Positions 51,584 through 61,252 of a DNA stretch of 64,000 bases are shown one piece after another. Origin of the DNA: JAFGPS01 sp964570855. GTDB lineage: Bacteria; Planctomycetota; Phycisphaerae; Sedimentisphaerales; Anaerobacaceae. The first letter of the stretch is position 1; each line of letters starts with the position of its first letter. The stretch is from assembly GCA_964570855.1 (NCBI GenBank), contig CAZMZR010000004.1, positions 1 through 64,000 of the forward strand, given 5' to 3'. The notes below the pieces were generated by a model that did no database searches, had not been told where the DNA came from, and saw nothing but the letters and a program-made list of their open reading frames with translations. Both the position numbers and the translations under genes were made by a program.

Positions 51584-53071
51584 TCAGGCCTGGATTTGCT
51601 GGTTCCGATTCAGCAGGCCGAAGAAACAGGCGACTATCATTAGTGCCGCCGTTCCTACAGCACCGATAATAATCCCGTCAAGGTTACATTGCGCCCATCG
51701 CCATGAATCGGGTAAATCTCGGGCAAAAGTCCCCCAAGTGATAACTGCAATACTGACACCAATCGAAACAAGACCCTGCCAGAGACGCAGCCGAATCCGC
51801 AGCAAAGACAGGATAAACAAACCTAAAATCCCACCGCCAAAAATCCCGGAAATCTGCCACCATACATCAAGCGCACTTTTCGCCCGGATCATCAAAACGG
51901 CAAATCCTATTCCCAGCAATCCCCATACCACAGTCGCCAGGCGCAAATATAAAACGCTGGCCCGTTCGCCAATATCAGGCTTGAAATATCTCTTATGGAA
52001 ATCCAAGAGCATCACAGTTGCCGAGCAATTCAGTGCCGAATCGACCGTGCTCATAGCGGCCGCTACGATAGCAGCGATAATCAATCCCTTCAGGCCTGTA
52101 GGCACCTCTGTTGCAATAAAGTATGGGAAGACCTCATCGCCTTTGGTTATACCCGCCTGCGCCAGTTTGTCGCCCTGAGAGTAAAATGCAAAAAGCATCG
52201 TCCCGATATAAAGAAACACCACCGTCAGTGGAATATAAATCAGCATTGCAATCCATATCGAGCGTTTCGCATCCCGCTCAGTAGGGACGGAAGAATATTT
52301 CTGAACATAGTTCTGGTCTGCCAGGAGATTGCGAAGGTTCTCGGTGATTCCGTAGATTATCATAACCCATATCGTCCTGGAAGACAGTGACAAATCCCAA
52401 CCGCCGAAGCTGAACTTATTTTGATTGAGAGTGGCCTGTATCAAAGGTTCCGGCCCGGCGAAAACTTTAACCGAGAGACTGACTGCACAAAAGAGAATAC
52501 CGGCAATCATAATCACCGATTGCATCACGTCCGTCCAAATAACCGCCTCCATCCCGCCCAGCAGCGTATAAACAATAGTAATCAGGCCGATGATTACGAT
52601 AACGATACAAATATTCCAAGGGACAAAAGTGCTGAGCAACAGGCTGACCAGGTAGAGAATGACCGCAATGCGTCCGACCATATACAGCAAAAACGACAGA
52701 GCTGCATAAATTCTGCCCCAGGGGCCGAGTCTCTCCTCTAAGAAGCTGTAAACGGAAATCAGCCGCGTTTGTCGATAATACGGCACCGCGTATTTGCAAA
52801 CCAGCCAGGCCACCGGAAAAATACAAAGAGAGAAAATAATCGGATGCCAGTTGGAATCGAAGGCCTTGCCGGGCGTGGCAATATATGAAATGCTGCTGGT
52901 ATAAGCACTCATCACCGCCAGACCGGCCGCCCATGCGGGAATCGAACGACCAGCAACCATAAACTGCTCCGCCGTGCGAGACTTGCGTAAATAATAAATA
53001 CCCATACCAATCAGCACACAACAATAGAGAATAAGGATGCCTATATCAAATGAGCCAAGACTTACCTGCAT
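51584..53071 (-). CDS. Sodium:solute symporter (SSS family)
   Basis: 495 residues with about 13 TM helices of the LeuT-like SSS fold. AEQFMVAGRSIPAWAAGLAVMSAYTSSISYIATPGKAF marks TM1-TM2, LLGGMEAVIWTDVMQSVIMI is the family signature, and AAAMSTVDSALNCSATVMLLDF marks TM8 with the Ser residues that bind Na+. The substrate is not deducible; nearest function classes are sugars or sialic acid. Divergent from queG and convergent with the clostripain gene. Confidence 0.9.
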   Translation of the reverse strand: MQVSLGSFDIGILILYCCVLIGMGIYYLRKSRTAEQFMVAGRSIPAWAAGLAVMSAYTSSISYIATPGKAFDSNWHPIIFSLCIFPVAWLVCKYAVPYYRQTRLISVYSFLEERLGPWGRIYAALSFLLYMVGRIAVILYLVSLLLSTFVPWNICIVIVIIGLITIVYTLLGGMEAVIWTDVMQSVIMIAGILFCAVSLSVKVFAGPEPLIQATLNQNKFSFGGWDLSLSSRTIWVMIIYGITENLRNLLADQNYVQKYSSVPTERDAKRSIWIAMLIYIPLTVVFLYIGTMLFAFYSQGDKLAQAGITKGDEVFPYFIATEVPTGLKGLIIAAIVAAAMSTVDSALNCSATVMLLDFHKRYFKPDIGERASVLYLRLATVVWGLLGIGFAVLMIRAKSALDVWWQISGIFGGGILGLFILSLLRIRLRLWQGLVSIGVSIAVITWGTFARDLPDSWRWAQCNLDGIIIGAVGTAALMIVACFFGLLNRNQQIQA

Positions 53072-53173
53072 ATTTTTTATGGCCTATCAAATTCCGGACC
53101 GTTCTAAAAACCAGGGTTATAAATAAAACAACCGACACGGAACTTCAAACTAAAAAAATCACAATCTATTCTG

Positions 53174-53179
53174 TATAAT
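53174..53179 (+). promoter_or_regulatory. -10 element seven bases before queG
   Basis: A perfect TATAAT is followed by CGTAAAT and then the queG ATG at 53187. No Shine-Dalgarno sequence is present. If active, transcription would start at or next to the start codon. No convincing -35 hexamer is seen. Confidence 0.45.
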
Positions 53180-53186
53180 CGTAAAT

Positions 53187-54149
53187 ATGAATTTAACCGA
53201 CAAGATAAAACACAAAGCCCTGGATTCCGGTTTCGACCTGGTCGGCGTTGCCGACGCCTTATCGATAGATTCCAGGCAAATTGAAATATTTCGTTCATGG
53301 CTTGAGTCCGGACTTGCAGGCCGAATGGATTACCTTCACAGAGATATTGAAAAGCGTTTCAATCCCGCCGAACTCGTACGAAATGCCCGGTCGGTTATCG
53401 TTGTCGGCCTTAATTTCAAACCGCCAAAATGTCCTTCGGCGGTTCCAACAGTCCCGAGCGGTAAAGTAGTAAGTTATGCCCGGTACGAAGATTATCATAC
53501 GTTCATAAAGAAACGGCTGCTTGAGCTGGTCGAATATATCTGTTCTGTCACCTCTCAAGACCTTCGATATAAAATTTGCGTGGATTCGGAACCATTAGCG
53601 GAACGATCGGTCGCCGTCAAGGCGGGTTTGGGATTTATCGGGAAAAACCAGATGCTAATCAATCCCGAATTAGGCTGTCAGATACTGTTAGGCGAAATAA
53701 TAACAGACCTAAATCTCCAGCCGGACAAGCCGATTACCCAGGACTGCTCAAACTGTAAAAAGTGTATCGAAATCTGCCCTACCGGAGCTTTGATGCCCGA
53801 TGGTCAATTCGATGCGAATAAGTGTATCAACTACCTGACCATCGAATACAAAGGCGAAATACCTCCGGAGACGGCCGTTAAAATAGAAAATCGGCTCTTC
53901 GGATGCGAAGACTGTATCCTTGTATGTCCCTATCATAACAAGGCGCCGGATTGCAAAAATGCACAGTTCGAATATTACCCCGACAGGGCAGAGCTTGATT
54001 TGCAGGAGATTTTAACGTTAAGCGAAGAATCGTTCGGTGAAAAATTCCTCGATTCTCCAATTAAACGAACGGGACTTAAAAGACTCAAACGTAACGCCCG
54101 AATCTGTCTTGAGAATATAAAAAAAACCGACGACAAAACCGTCGGCTAA
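53187..54149 (+). CDS. queG: Epoxyqueuosine reductase
   Basis: 320 residues. It reduces epoxyqueuosine to queuosine in tRNA with a cobalamin cofactor and two [4Fe-4S] clusters. The cobalamin-binding part carries SGLAGRMDYLHRDIEKRFNP, VIVVGLNF, VVSYARYEDYHTFIKKRL and GLGFIGKNQMLINPELG. The ferredoxin-like clusters are CSNCKKCIEICPTGAL and CEDCILVCPYHN. Works after Tgt (8977-10077) and QueA (not in this window). The gene end doubles as one arm of a bidirectional terminator. Confidence 0.96.
   Translation: MNLTDKIKHKALDSGFDLVGVADALSIDSRQIEIFRSWLESGLAGRMDYLHRDIEKRFNPAELVRNARSVIVVGLNFKPPKCPSAVPTVPSGKVVSYARYEDYHTFIKKRLLELVEYICSVTSQDLRYKICVDSEPLAERSVAVKAGLGFIGKNQMLINPELGCQILLGEIITDLNLQPDKPITQDCSNCKKCIEICPTGALMPDGQFDANKCINYLTIEYKGEIPPETAVKIENRLFGCEDCILVCPYHNKAPDCKNAQFEYYPDRAELDLQEILTLSEESFGEKFLDSPIKRTGLKRLKRNARICLENIKKTDDKTVG
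54127..54145. terminator. Bidirectional terminator between queG and metK
   Basis: CCGACG (54127-54132) and CGTCGG (54140-54145) form a 6-bp stem with a 7-base loop inside the last codons of queG. A T-run follows on the plus strand (54152-54159) and an A-run precedes it (54120-54126), so it can end both convergent transcripts. Confidence 0.75.
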
Positions 54150-54194
54150 ATATTTTTTTCACGTCACCTGTGTTAAACCACAGATGTATTACTT

Positions 54195-55409
54195 TTAAGA
54201 TTTCGGTTTCAAACCGGCAGTCTTTCGCAGCTTGCCCACCATATCGGTTTTTTCCCAGGTGAAATCTGGGTGACTTCGGCCAAAATGGCCCCCATTAGTC
54301 GTAGCCGTATAGATGGGGCGAGCCAGATTCAAATAAGTAATCATTTCCTTCGGTTTTAGTGGGAAAAGCTCTTTCACAATTTCGCCAATTTTTGTCTCGC
54401 TTAATTGAGACGTGTCTTTAGTTTCAATTAGAACAGAAACCGGATCAGCAACACCAATTACGTAAGCTAACTGGACCTCGCAAATATCAGCAAGACCAGC
54501 TGCAACGATATTTTTAGCTATGTACCTGGCCATATAGCTTGCTGTTCTGTCAACCTTAGAGGGATCTTTTCCGCTAAAAGCACCGCCGCCGTGTCTGCCC
54601 CTTCCACCGTATGTATCAACAATCAGTTTTCTCCCCGTTAAACCACAATCAACTGCGGGTCCACCCATTTCGAACACGCCAGTCGCATTGATGTGAAATG
54701 AAGTATCGCTATCAACAAAACTCTCAGGCAGTACAGATCGAATGACATTTTCTTTGATTTCGCTTACTAGTTGATCATAACTGACATTTGGATCATGCTG
54801 AGCGGCTATGACCACTGTATGAATTCGTTTGGGTTTTTTGTTTTCATATTCGATTGTTACCTGGCTCTTTCCGTCGGGTCGAAGCCAAGGTAATGTGTCA
54901 TTCTGTCGTACCTCCGCTAAACGAATAGTAAGAGCATGCGCCAGTTGAATCGGCATCGGCATAAGCTCTGGTGTTTCATTACATGCATAGCCGAACATCA
55001 TCCCCTGGTCACCGGCTCCCTGCTCCTCATGCAGTCCCGTTCCCTCAGTTACGCCCTCGGAGATGTTGGGACTCTGCTTCCCAATACACACCAGTACAGC
55101 ACAGTTGTCACAGTGGAATCCGAGTTCCGGCTTGTCGTAGCCTATCTTTTTTATCGTTTGTCGGACAATCGTTGGTATATCGACTGTTGCTTCACTTGTG
55201 ATTTCGCCAGCAACAAGAACCATGTCAGCTTTCACCAGCGTTTCACAAGCGACTCTGCTTTTGGGGTCCTGAGCAAGCATCGCATCAAGAATTGCATCGG
55301 ATATATGGTCGGAGACCTTGTCCGGATGCCCCATCGTCACGGACTCGCTGGTAAAAAGATACCTGCCATTACCAATATTGGCTCCATATGAAACTACTTT
55401 TTTTGCCAT
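54195..55409 (-). CDS. metK: S-adenosylmethionine synthetase
   Basis: 404 residues. It makes SAM from methionine and ATP. Signatures: FTSESVTMGHPDKVSDHISDA (the usual VSEGHPDK is VTMGHPDK), GAGDQGMMFGYA, GGRGRHGGGAFSGKDPSKVDR, and YVIGVADPVSV. Full length. No SAM riboswitch is seen in front; the gene follows the DUF547 lipoprotein gene after 15 bases and may share its transcript. Confidence 0.97.
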   Translation of the reverse strand: MAKKVVSYGANIGNGRYLFTSESVTMGHPDKVSDHISDAILDAMLAQDPKSRVACETLVKADMVLVAGEITSEATVDIPTIVRQTIKKIGYDKPELGFHCDNCAVLVCIGKQSPNISEGVTEGTGLHEEQGAGDQGMMFGYACNETPELMPMPIQLAHALTIRLAEVRQNDTLPWLRPDGKSQVTIEYENKKPKRIHTVVIAAQHDPNVSYDQLVSEIKENVIRSVLPESFVDSDTSFHINATGVFEMGGPAVDCGLTGRKLIVDTYGGRGRHGGGAFSGKDPSKVDRTASYMARYIAKNIVAAGLADICEVQLAYVIGVADPVSVLIETKDTSQLSETKIGEIVKELFPLKPKEMITYLNLARPIYTATTNGGHFGRSHPDFTWEKTDMVGKLRKTAGLKPKS

Positions 55410-55424
55410 ATTTCATTTTTCCTT

Positions 55425-56399
55425 CTAAGAACCATCATTAATTTTCCAGTCGTATGTCATATATTTTACAGAATAATTTTGCCTTTCGAGAAAGGATACA
55501 TCATACTCAGAAACATATTCGGTAATAAAATTCAAAACCGCCCTGGTCACAGGCGGATGGTCTTTAAATTTTCTGTCTATAGCATGTCTCTTAAGAAATT
55601 CACTTCCGAAACGACCTGTCTCAAATATTGCAGACAAATAAACACGCTGTCTTTGTCTGTCTATTTCGAACGCAAGAGGATTAGCCAGAAACTTCTTCGT
55701 CTGGTCGTCCAGTTGTTCGTTTAATTTATATCCATAATAAGGCTCGTTACGCAAAGGCGGACTGGACATGCAGGCATCCGATAAAGCAAGGAATATCCTG
55801 GGGTCATTAAACACCTTTCGGAAAAAATTATTCTCAATCTTTTTGAAGGAAAATTCTTCGTCCATCACAAGGAACTTGTAATCCGTTATTTTACCCTCGA
55901 TGTGCCTGATATCCATCGGACCCCATAAAACGCGGAGGAAACGCGAGGACGACTGAACAGGATAATTGGCAGAGACTATTTTCAGCTTGTTTAAATTATA
56001 AGCGTTTATCCAGAAAGCTATCCTGTCCTCCTTAAGCCATGATCTATACTCGTTGGGATCAAGATTATTGAACTCTTCCAGCAGCGCTCTTAATTTTACT
56101 CCTTCCTGCTTTAGCCCTTTATAATCCACAAATCCATCGCCATTGACAAAGCTGTCCAATATCTCGGCACATTTGTCGTGAAAAATGGCGGCCCGCTTAA
56201 CTTTTAAATCGTTTGTTTCATCCGCATTTTGTCCGATACCGGGTGAAATTACCTCATTCGGTTCGTCACCGGCGGTTTCAGGCTCAAGACTGTTAACTGT
56301 AACAGATTCCACGGGCCCTTCCGGAGTTCCGGAAGGGCAACCGCTGGCAGAGAACAATATTATCAGTAACGCAATAAAAACAAAAAGGCGTTCAGCCAT
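55425..56399 (-). CDS. DUF547 lipoprotein
   Basis: 324 residues from the ATG at 56399 (GGAAAG seven bases upstream), which gives a clean lipoprotein signal peptide ending SASGC; an upstream ATG at 56432 would put eleven charged residues before it. After an acidic linker comes DUF547 (about 90-300: FVNGDGFVDYKGLKQE, RIAFWINAYNLNKLKIV, FSFKKIENNFFRKVFNDPRIFLALSDACMSSPPL). The family has a papain-like look, but its activity is unproven. It lies directly upstream of metK on the same strand. Confidence 0.85.
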   Translation of the reverse strand: MAERLFVFIALLIILFSASGCPSGTPEGPVESVTVNSLEPETAGDEPNEVISPGIGQNADETNDLKVKRAAIFHDKCAEILDSFVNGDGFVDYKGLKQEGVKLRALLEEFNNLDPNEYRSWLKEDRIAFWINAYNLNKLKIVSANYPVQSSSRFLRVLWGPMDIRHIEGKITDYKFLVMDEEFSFKKIENNFFRKVFNDPRIFLALSDACMSSPPLRNEPYYGYKLNEQLDDQTKKFLANPLAFEIDRQRQRVYLSAIFETGRFGSEFLKRHAIDRKFKDHPPVTRAVLNFITEYVSEYDVSFLERQNYSVKYMTYDWKINDGS

Positions 56400-56564
56400 T
56401 TTTACTTTCCGAAAGACAAATCCGAAACCCATCCATTAAAGAAATCCCATAACTTCATATTCTCATAATGAATTAAGTTATTAATTCAATAGCTCATTAC
56501 TCATTAAGCGCATTCGTCTCAATTTGTACGAACATACACCTGTTCGCAATTAAAACGAACCGAC

Positions 56565-56588
56565 AATCACCACCGCTAACCGGTGATT
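56565..56588 (-). terminator. Possible terminator after the arabinose-locus symporter
   Basis: AATCACC (56565-56571) and GGTGATT (56582-56588) form a perfect 7-bp stem with a 10-base loop, 27 bases past the symporter stop. The T-tract on the minus strand is broken (GTCGGTTCGTTTT), so termination strength is uncertain. Confidence 0.35.
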
Positions 56589-56614
56589 CAATACAAAATA
56601 ATCTCAAATTCCGA

Positions 56615-58441
56615 TCAGCCCCTGAAATACATATAGATTGCTACAATGATTACACACAAAATAACCGAGAAGATAACATCGGACTTGGACCAACTGGACC
56701 TTGATTTCTCCCGATCCTCTATCGTTGTAGTTCCATATGTAAGGCCGCTTATTTTTTCATAGGACGGTGGCGCCGTCAAATAGCTGACAACTACCATCAT
56801 GATAACACAAACGATAAGTATAAATATACTGTAATACTGGAAGAAGATATTGTTCATGACCCAGAGGAAGGAACCCTGCTCGTATCCGGAGAACTCCCCG
56901 AATATCTTTACAAAGAACGGGGTATCTCTCAAAGCAACAGGCGTATCTATTGCCAGACGGAACATCCCGAGGAGGAATCCCACAATAAGGGCCGACAAAC
57001 ATCCCTTCGCATTGAGACGCTTGAAAAAGACTCCGAGGAAGAAGACAACAAAAATCGGAGGAGCAAGGTAAGACTGTACACCCTGTAAATAATCATATAA
57101 ACCCTTCCCACCCTGTATCACAGGTATCCACAGTAAACCTATCAACACCATAACGGTAGTAGCGACACGGCCGACCCATACAAGCTGATGCTGTGAGGCC
57201 TTCGGTCGGAACTTTGAATAAAAGTCCATAGTGAACAGGGTCGAAGATGCGTTAAAAACGCCGGAAAGCGAACTCATCAGCGCCGCCAGCAGACCCGCCA
57301 CCACGATACCTCGGATACCGGCCGGCAGAACCGTCATCACCAGCAACGGAAAAGCTTTTTGCGATTCGGTACGAATAACATGTCCCTGGGCATCCAATAT
57401 GGTCTGACTAATGATTTCTGATTTGCCGCTTGTGGCCAGAGCAAAACAGATCATACCGGGAATAATAAAAATAAATACAGGCAGAAGTTTGAAAAAGGAT
57501 GCACAAATCGAGCCTCGTCGGGCTTCACGTTCATTAGGTGCTCCCAGTGCACGCTGAACAATATACTGATCCGTACACCAGTACCACAAACCTATAACCG
57601 GCGCACAAAAGAGCATTCCCAACCAGGGATAATTACTGTTGAAGTACCAAGCCATACGAGTCGATTCCCTCACAGGCGCCCATGTACCTTCGATACCTTC
57701 CGGCACTAACGGTTTCCATAGATTGAACATTTCAGAGCCGCATATCGTCCGCAATTCTCCCCAGCCGCCTAATGCTTTCAGGCCGAAAATTGTCACCAAA
57801 ATCGAGCCGAACACCAGAATAACAGTCTGCACCGCTTCAGTATAGGCCACAGCCCGCAGACCGCCGAGAACAGTGTAAATTCCGGTCAGAACAATGACAA
57901 GAATAGAACCGAGCCAGAAACTATCCAGTACTGTGAATCCCAAATCCAAACGCATTTCCGGCAGGAGTACGGAAAATACGATACCTCCGGCAAAGATACC
58001 GACTGCAATCTTCGTTACTACGTAAGCCACAAGTGAGATAATCGATAAAACCCAGCGTGCAGTTGGTGAGAAGCGTCTTTCCAGGAACTCGGGCATCGTA
58101 AAAACTTTTGAACGTGAATAAAACGGAACCATGACCCAGCCTAACATCAGCAGGCACCAGGCATGTAATTCATAATGCGCCATTGCCACACCATCGGTAG
58201 CACCCGAACCAGCTAGACCTACCAGGTGTTCCGAGCCGATATTCGATGCAAAAATCGACGCACCTACGATAAACCAACCAAGGTTGCGACCGGCAAGGAA
58301 GTAATCATCGGCCGTGTCTTTGCTTTTTGTAATTACCCACAAGGCAACACCAAGCAGAATCGCAAAATACACGGCGATTGCTATCCAATCCAGGGTAGTA
58401 AATGCCCCGCCGACTTGTGCAAGAACTCCAAATGATTCCAT
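56615..58441 (-). CDS. Sodium:sugar symporter (SGLT-like SSS family)
   Basis: 608 residues with about 14 TM helices. DDYFLAGRNLGWFIVGASIFASNIGSEHLVGLAGSGATDG is the SGLT-type TM1-TM2 signature, and LGGLRAVAYTEAVQTVILVFGS, AALMSSLSGVFNASSTLFTMDFYSK and YCTDQYIVQRALGA-like segments (YWCTDQYIVQRALGAP) follow. Such proteins import galactose, glucose or arabinose with Na+. The divergent arabinose genes make L-arabinose the best guess. AAAGGAAAGGA precedes the ATG. Confidence 0.92.
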   Translation of the reverse strand: MESFGVLAQVGGAFTTLDWIAIAVYFAILLGVALWVITKSKDTADDYFLAGRNLGWFIVGASIFASNIGSEHLVGLAGSGATDGVAMAHYELHAWCLLMLGWVMVPFYSRSKVFTMPEFLERRFSPTARWVLSIISLVAYVVTKIAVGIFAGGIVFSVLLPEMRLDLGFTVLDSFWLGSILVIVLTGIYTVLGGLRAVAYTEAVQTVILVFGSILVTIFGLKALGGWGELRTICGSEMFNLWKPLVPEGIEGTWAPVRESTRMAWYFNSNYPWLGMLFCAPVIGLWYWCTDQYIVQRALGAPNEREARRGSICASFFKLLPVFIFIIPGMICFALATSGKSEIISQTILDAQGHVIRTESQKAFPLLVMTVLPAGIRGIVVAGLLAALMSSLSGVFNASSTLFTMDFYSKFRPKASQHQLVWVGRVATTVMVLIGLLWIPVIQGGKGLYDYLQGVQSYLAPPIFVVFFLGVFFKRLNAKGCLSALIVGFLLGMFRLAIDTPVALRDTPFFVKIFGEFSGYEQGSFLWVMNNIFFQYYSIFILIVCVIMMVVVSYLTAPPSYEKISGLTYGTTTIEDREKSRSSWSKSDVIFSVILCVIIVAIYMYFRG

Positions 58442-58810
58442 AAGATGTCCTTTCCTTTAAATTTTCACATATCTCTTATGTTACACATCGTTTCCGGGAA
58501 ATTCTACTGATTGAGACGGCATGTTGCAATAATTTTCCATTATCTGTATAGAATTTGATTTAATAATCTTCTTCGGTAAGGTTAAATCCGCAATTACCCG
58601 GATTAATCCTCGGATACAAGGTGATAAAATTAATGATTTCATTTGAAAATTCCCAATAAAGGGGGAAAAAAGAGCATTTTGACGTATTTCGGAAATAATA
58701 CAGTATAAAAGATAAAAATAACCACAATACAAAGATTAGACACTTGAAACTCAAGGCAAGACTACATATCATCGTTTCCACAAAAAATATTATACTGAAA
58801 GGGTAAATAA
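58442..58810. other. Divergent control region of the arabinose locus
   Basis: 369 bp, strongly AT-rich, between the symporter (minus) and araB (plus). It carries the araB promoter at 58744-58772 and the inverted repeat CTTGA-AAC-TCAAG (58743-58755). Short minus-strand ORFs here lack ribosome sites and family resemblance. No regulator gene is present. Confidence 0.6.
58744..58772 (+). promoter_or_regulatory. araB promoter with overlapping operator-like repeat
   Basis: TTGAAA (58744-58749), 17-base spacer, TATCAT (58767-58772); predicted start near 58779, about 32 bases before the ATG. The -35 is embedded in the perfect inverted repeat CTTGA-AAC-TCAAG. The ten bases TTGAAACTCA recur upstream of the GH127 gene at 62692-62701. 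Confidence 0.65.
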
Positions 58811-60496
58811 ATGGCATACACAATTGGTCTTGACTACGGTACGAACTCTGTAAGGTGTCTGATTGTTGATGTCACTAACGGCAATGAGCCGGGCACGGCA
58901 GTATATGAATACGAAACCGGCGAAGCCGGCATTATCCTTGATCCGTCCGATCACAATCTGGCCAGACAAAATCCCGCCGATTATCTCAAAGGCGCCCAGG
59001 TTACAATCAAAGCTGCTATACTGCAGGCCAAAAAAGCGGACACGAACTTCGATACGAGTAAAATAATCGGTATCGGCGTTGATACAACCGGCTCAACTCC
59101 CCTGCCGATCGATAAAAACGGCACGCCCCTGAGCTTCTCGGATCAATTCAAGGATAATCCGAACGCACACGCCTGGCTCTGGAAAGACCACACCGGTCAC
59201 GCCGAAGCGGCCGAAATCACCGAATTAGCTCAAAAAGAGCACCCCGAATATCTTACCAAGTGTGGCGGAATATATTCTTCCGAATGGTTCTTCAGTAAAA
59301 TACTGCACTGCCTGCGAGCAGACCCAAAGGTCTTTGACGCCGCATATACATGGATCGAACATGCCGACTGGGTACCTGCAATTCTTACGGGTACGGATCA
59401 TCCGGATAAACTCAAACGCTGCCGTTGTGCCGCCGGACATAAGGCAATGTTTAACGATGCATGGGGCGGTTATCCTGCCAGGGATTTTTTAACCAAACTG
59501 GACCCTAAGTTAGGCCGGCTCCGCGATACACTCAGCGACAAAACCTATGCAGTGGATACGAAGGCCGGAGATTTAACAAAAGAATGGGCTGAAAAACTGT
59601 CTGTCCCCGCGGGCATTCCGGTTGCAATGGGCGCTTTCGATGCGCACTTAGGCGGCGTCGGTTCCGGCATTAAAGAAGGCGTGCTGGTTAAAATCATCGG
59701 TACCAGCACCTGCGATATGCTTGTTTCCGAAACCGGTAAAAAACTGGCCGATATTCCGGGCATCTGCGGCATTGTCGATGGCTCCATTTTGCCGGGCTTT
59801 TTCGGCCTTGAGGCGGGCCAGTCTGCGGTGGGTGATATATTCAACTGGTTCGTTAATTACATCCAGGCGGGCGGCAAATCCACAGGCTCTCACGAGGCTC
59901 TTACCGAAAAAGCCGCAAAGCTCAAACCTGGTCAATCCGGCCTGATGGCTCTCGACTGGAATAACGGCAACAGAACCATACTTGTTGACCAGAGACTAAC
60001 CGGACTATTGTTAGGACAGACACTTCATACAAAGCCGGAAGAAATATATCGGGCATTAATTGAGGCCACCGCATTCGGCGCCCTTACTATCATTAACAGG
60101 TTCGAGGAATACGGCGTCAAAGTTAAAGAAGTTATCAACTGCGGCGGGATCGCCGAGAAGAATCCTCTGATTATGCAGATTTACGCCGATGTTACCGGCA
60201 GGGAAATGAAAATTTCCCGTTCGGCACAGAGTTGTGCTCTCGGTTCGGCCGTTGCTGCCGCGGTCGTGGCCGGTTCGAGCGGAGGAGGATACGACAACTA
60301 TGCCGATGCTCAAACCGCAATGTGCGGTATAAAGGATATCACGTTTAAGCCCATCGCCGAAAATCACGCCGTATATAAAAAGTTATACAACATTTACAAA
60401 CAGCTACACGACGCCTTCGGTCTGAAGGAGACATCGACAAAACTGGCAAATGTAATGAAAGACCTGTTGAACATTAAAGATGCTGTGAATGCATGA
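58811..60496 (+). CDS. araB: Ribulokinase
   Basis: 561 residues, FGGY carbohydrate kinase. YTIGLDYGTNSVRCLIVD is the phosphate-1 site. IGVDTTGSTPLPID, GGIYSSEWFFSKILH, CRCAAGHKAMF, GIPVAMGAFDAHLGGVGSG (catalytic Asp) and VIGTSTCDM-type ATP loop (IIGTSTCDMLVSE) match AraB closely. The C-terminal ATPase half ends GGIAEKNPLIMQIYADVTG and CALGSAVAAAV. It phosphorylates L-ribulose. AAAGGG precedes the ATG. First gene of the arabinose operon. Confidence 0.97.
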   Translation: MAYTIGLDYGTNSVRCLIVDVTNGNEPGTAVYEYETGEAGIILDPSDHNLARQNPADYLKGAQVTIKAAILQAKKADTNFDTSKIIGIGVDTTGSTPLPIDKNGTPLSFSDQFKDNPNAHAWLWKDHTGHAEAAEITELAQKEHPEYLTKCGGIYSSEWFFSKILHCLRADPKVFDAAYTWIEHADWVPAILTGTDHPDKLKRCRCAAGHKAMFNDAWGGYPARDFLTKLDPKLGRLRDTLSDKTYAVDTKAGDLTKEWAEKLSVPAGIPVAMGAFDAHLGGVGSGIKEGVLVKIIGTSTCDMLVSETGKKLADIPGICGIVDGSILPGFFGLEAGQSAVGDIFNWFVNYIQAGGKSTGSHEALTEKAAKLKPGQSGLMALDWNNGNRTILVDQRLTGLLLGQTLHTKPEEIYRALIEATAFGALTIINRFEEYGVKVKEVINCGGIAEKNPLIMQIYADVTGREMKISRSAQSCALGSAVAAAVVAGSSGGGYDNYADAQTAMCGIKDITFKPIAENHAVYKKLYNIYKQLHDAFGLKETSTKLANVMKDLLNIKDAVNA

Positions 60497-60506
60497 GATA
60501 ACCATT

Positions 60507-61196
60507 ATGTACGAGGAACTTAAAAAAACTGTTTGCCAATCCAACATCGAACTGCAAAAGCAAAATCTCATCATCTATAGTTGGGGAAACGTCAGCGGAA
60601 TAGACCGCCGGGCGGGTGTGGTCGCCATCAAACCGAGCGGCGTCTCTTACGACGATTTGACACCGGAGATGATAGTCCTGCTCGATCTCGATGGGAACAT
60701 TGTCGAGGGAACTTTGAAACCTTCATCAGATACACCAACCCACCTGGAGCTATACAGAAACTTCGAGACCATCGGCGGGATATGCCATACACATTCGATT
60801 TGCGCAACCGCATGGGCGCAGGCGTGCATTGAAATTCCCTGCTTCGGGACCACACACGCCGATTATTTCTACGGCCCTGTTCCCGTTACCGATATTATGA
60901 AAAAAGACGAAATCGAGAACGATTACGAGCTGAATACAGGCAAAGCAATCGTCAGGAGATTCGCCGGTATCGATCCGATGCAAATTCCGGCGGTGCTCGT
61001 GGCCAACCACGGCCCGTTTTCCTGGGGTCGGTCCGCCGAATCCGCCGTCGAAGCAATGGTAGTACTGGAGGAAATAGCTACAATGGCTTTGAGCACAATA
61101 ATGATAAGCCAACAACAGGGACAAATCGGCAAGACTCTTCTCGACAAACATTATTTACGTAAACACGGCAGGAATGCCTATTATGGCCAAAAATAG
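60507..61196 (+). CDS. araD: L-ribulose-5-phosphate 4-epimerase
   Basis: 229 residues from the ATG at 60507, whose product MYEELKKTVCQSN aligns with the usual AraD N-terminus; an in-frame ATG at 60489 overlaps araB. Class II aldolase/epimerase fold: YSWGNVSGIDR, VAIKPSGVSYDDLTPEMIV, KPSSDTPTHLELYRNF, the zinc-binding GGICHTHSICATAWAQA, FGTTHADYFYG, VLVANHGPFSWG, and the C-terminal HYLRKHGRNAYYGQ. It converts L-ribulose-5-phosphate to D-xylulose-5-phosphate. Ten bases after araB. Confidence 0.96.
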   Translation: MYEELKKTVCQSNIELQKQNLIIYSWGNVSGIDRRAGVVAIKPSGVSYDDLTPEMIVLLDLDGNIVEGTLKPSSDTPTHLELYRNFETIGGICHTHSICATAWAQACIEIPCFGTTHADYFYGPVPVTDIMKKDEIENDYELNTGKAIVRRFAGIDPMQIPAVLVANHGPFSWGRSAESAVEAMVVLEEIATMALSTIMISQQQGQIGKTLLDKHYLRKHGRNAYYGQK

Positions 61197-61252
61197 ACAC
61201 CCCGGGGACAACTGCCTCGAATTTATAAATCCTACAAATTGGAGAGATTAAA

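Noticed and set aside
55410..55424. Possible SAM riboswitch in front of metK
   Set aside because: Only 15 bases separate metK from the upstream DUF547 gene, too short for any riboswitch, and none of the SAM-binding consensus is visible upstream of that gene.
58481..58823. Minus-strand open frames of 83 and 87 codons in the symporter-araB gap
   Set aside because: AT-rich, no ribosome site, no family resemblance, and one overlaps the araB start and promoter.
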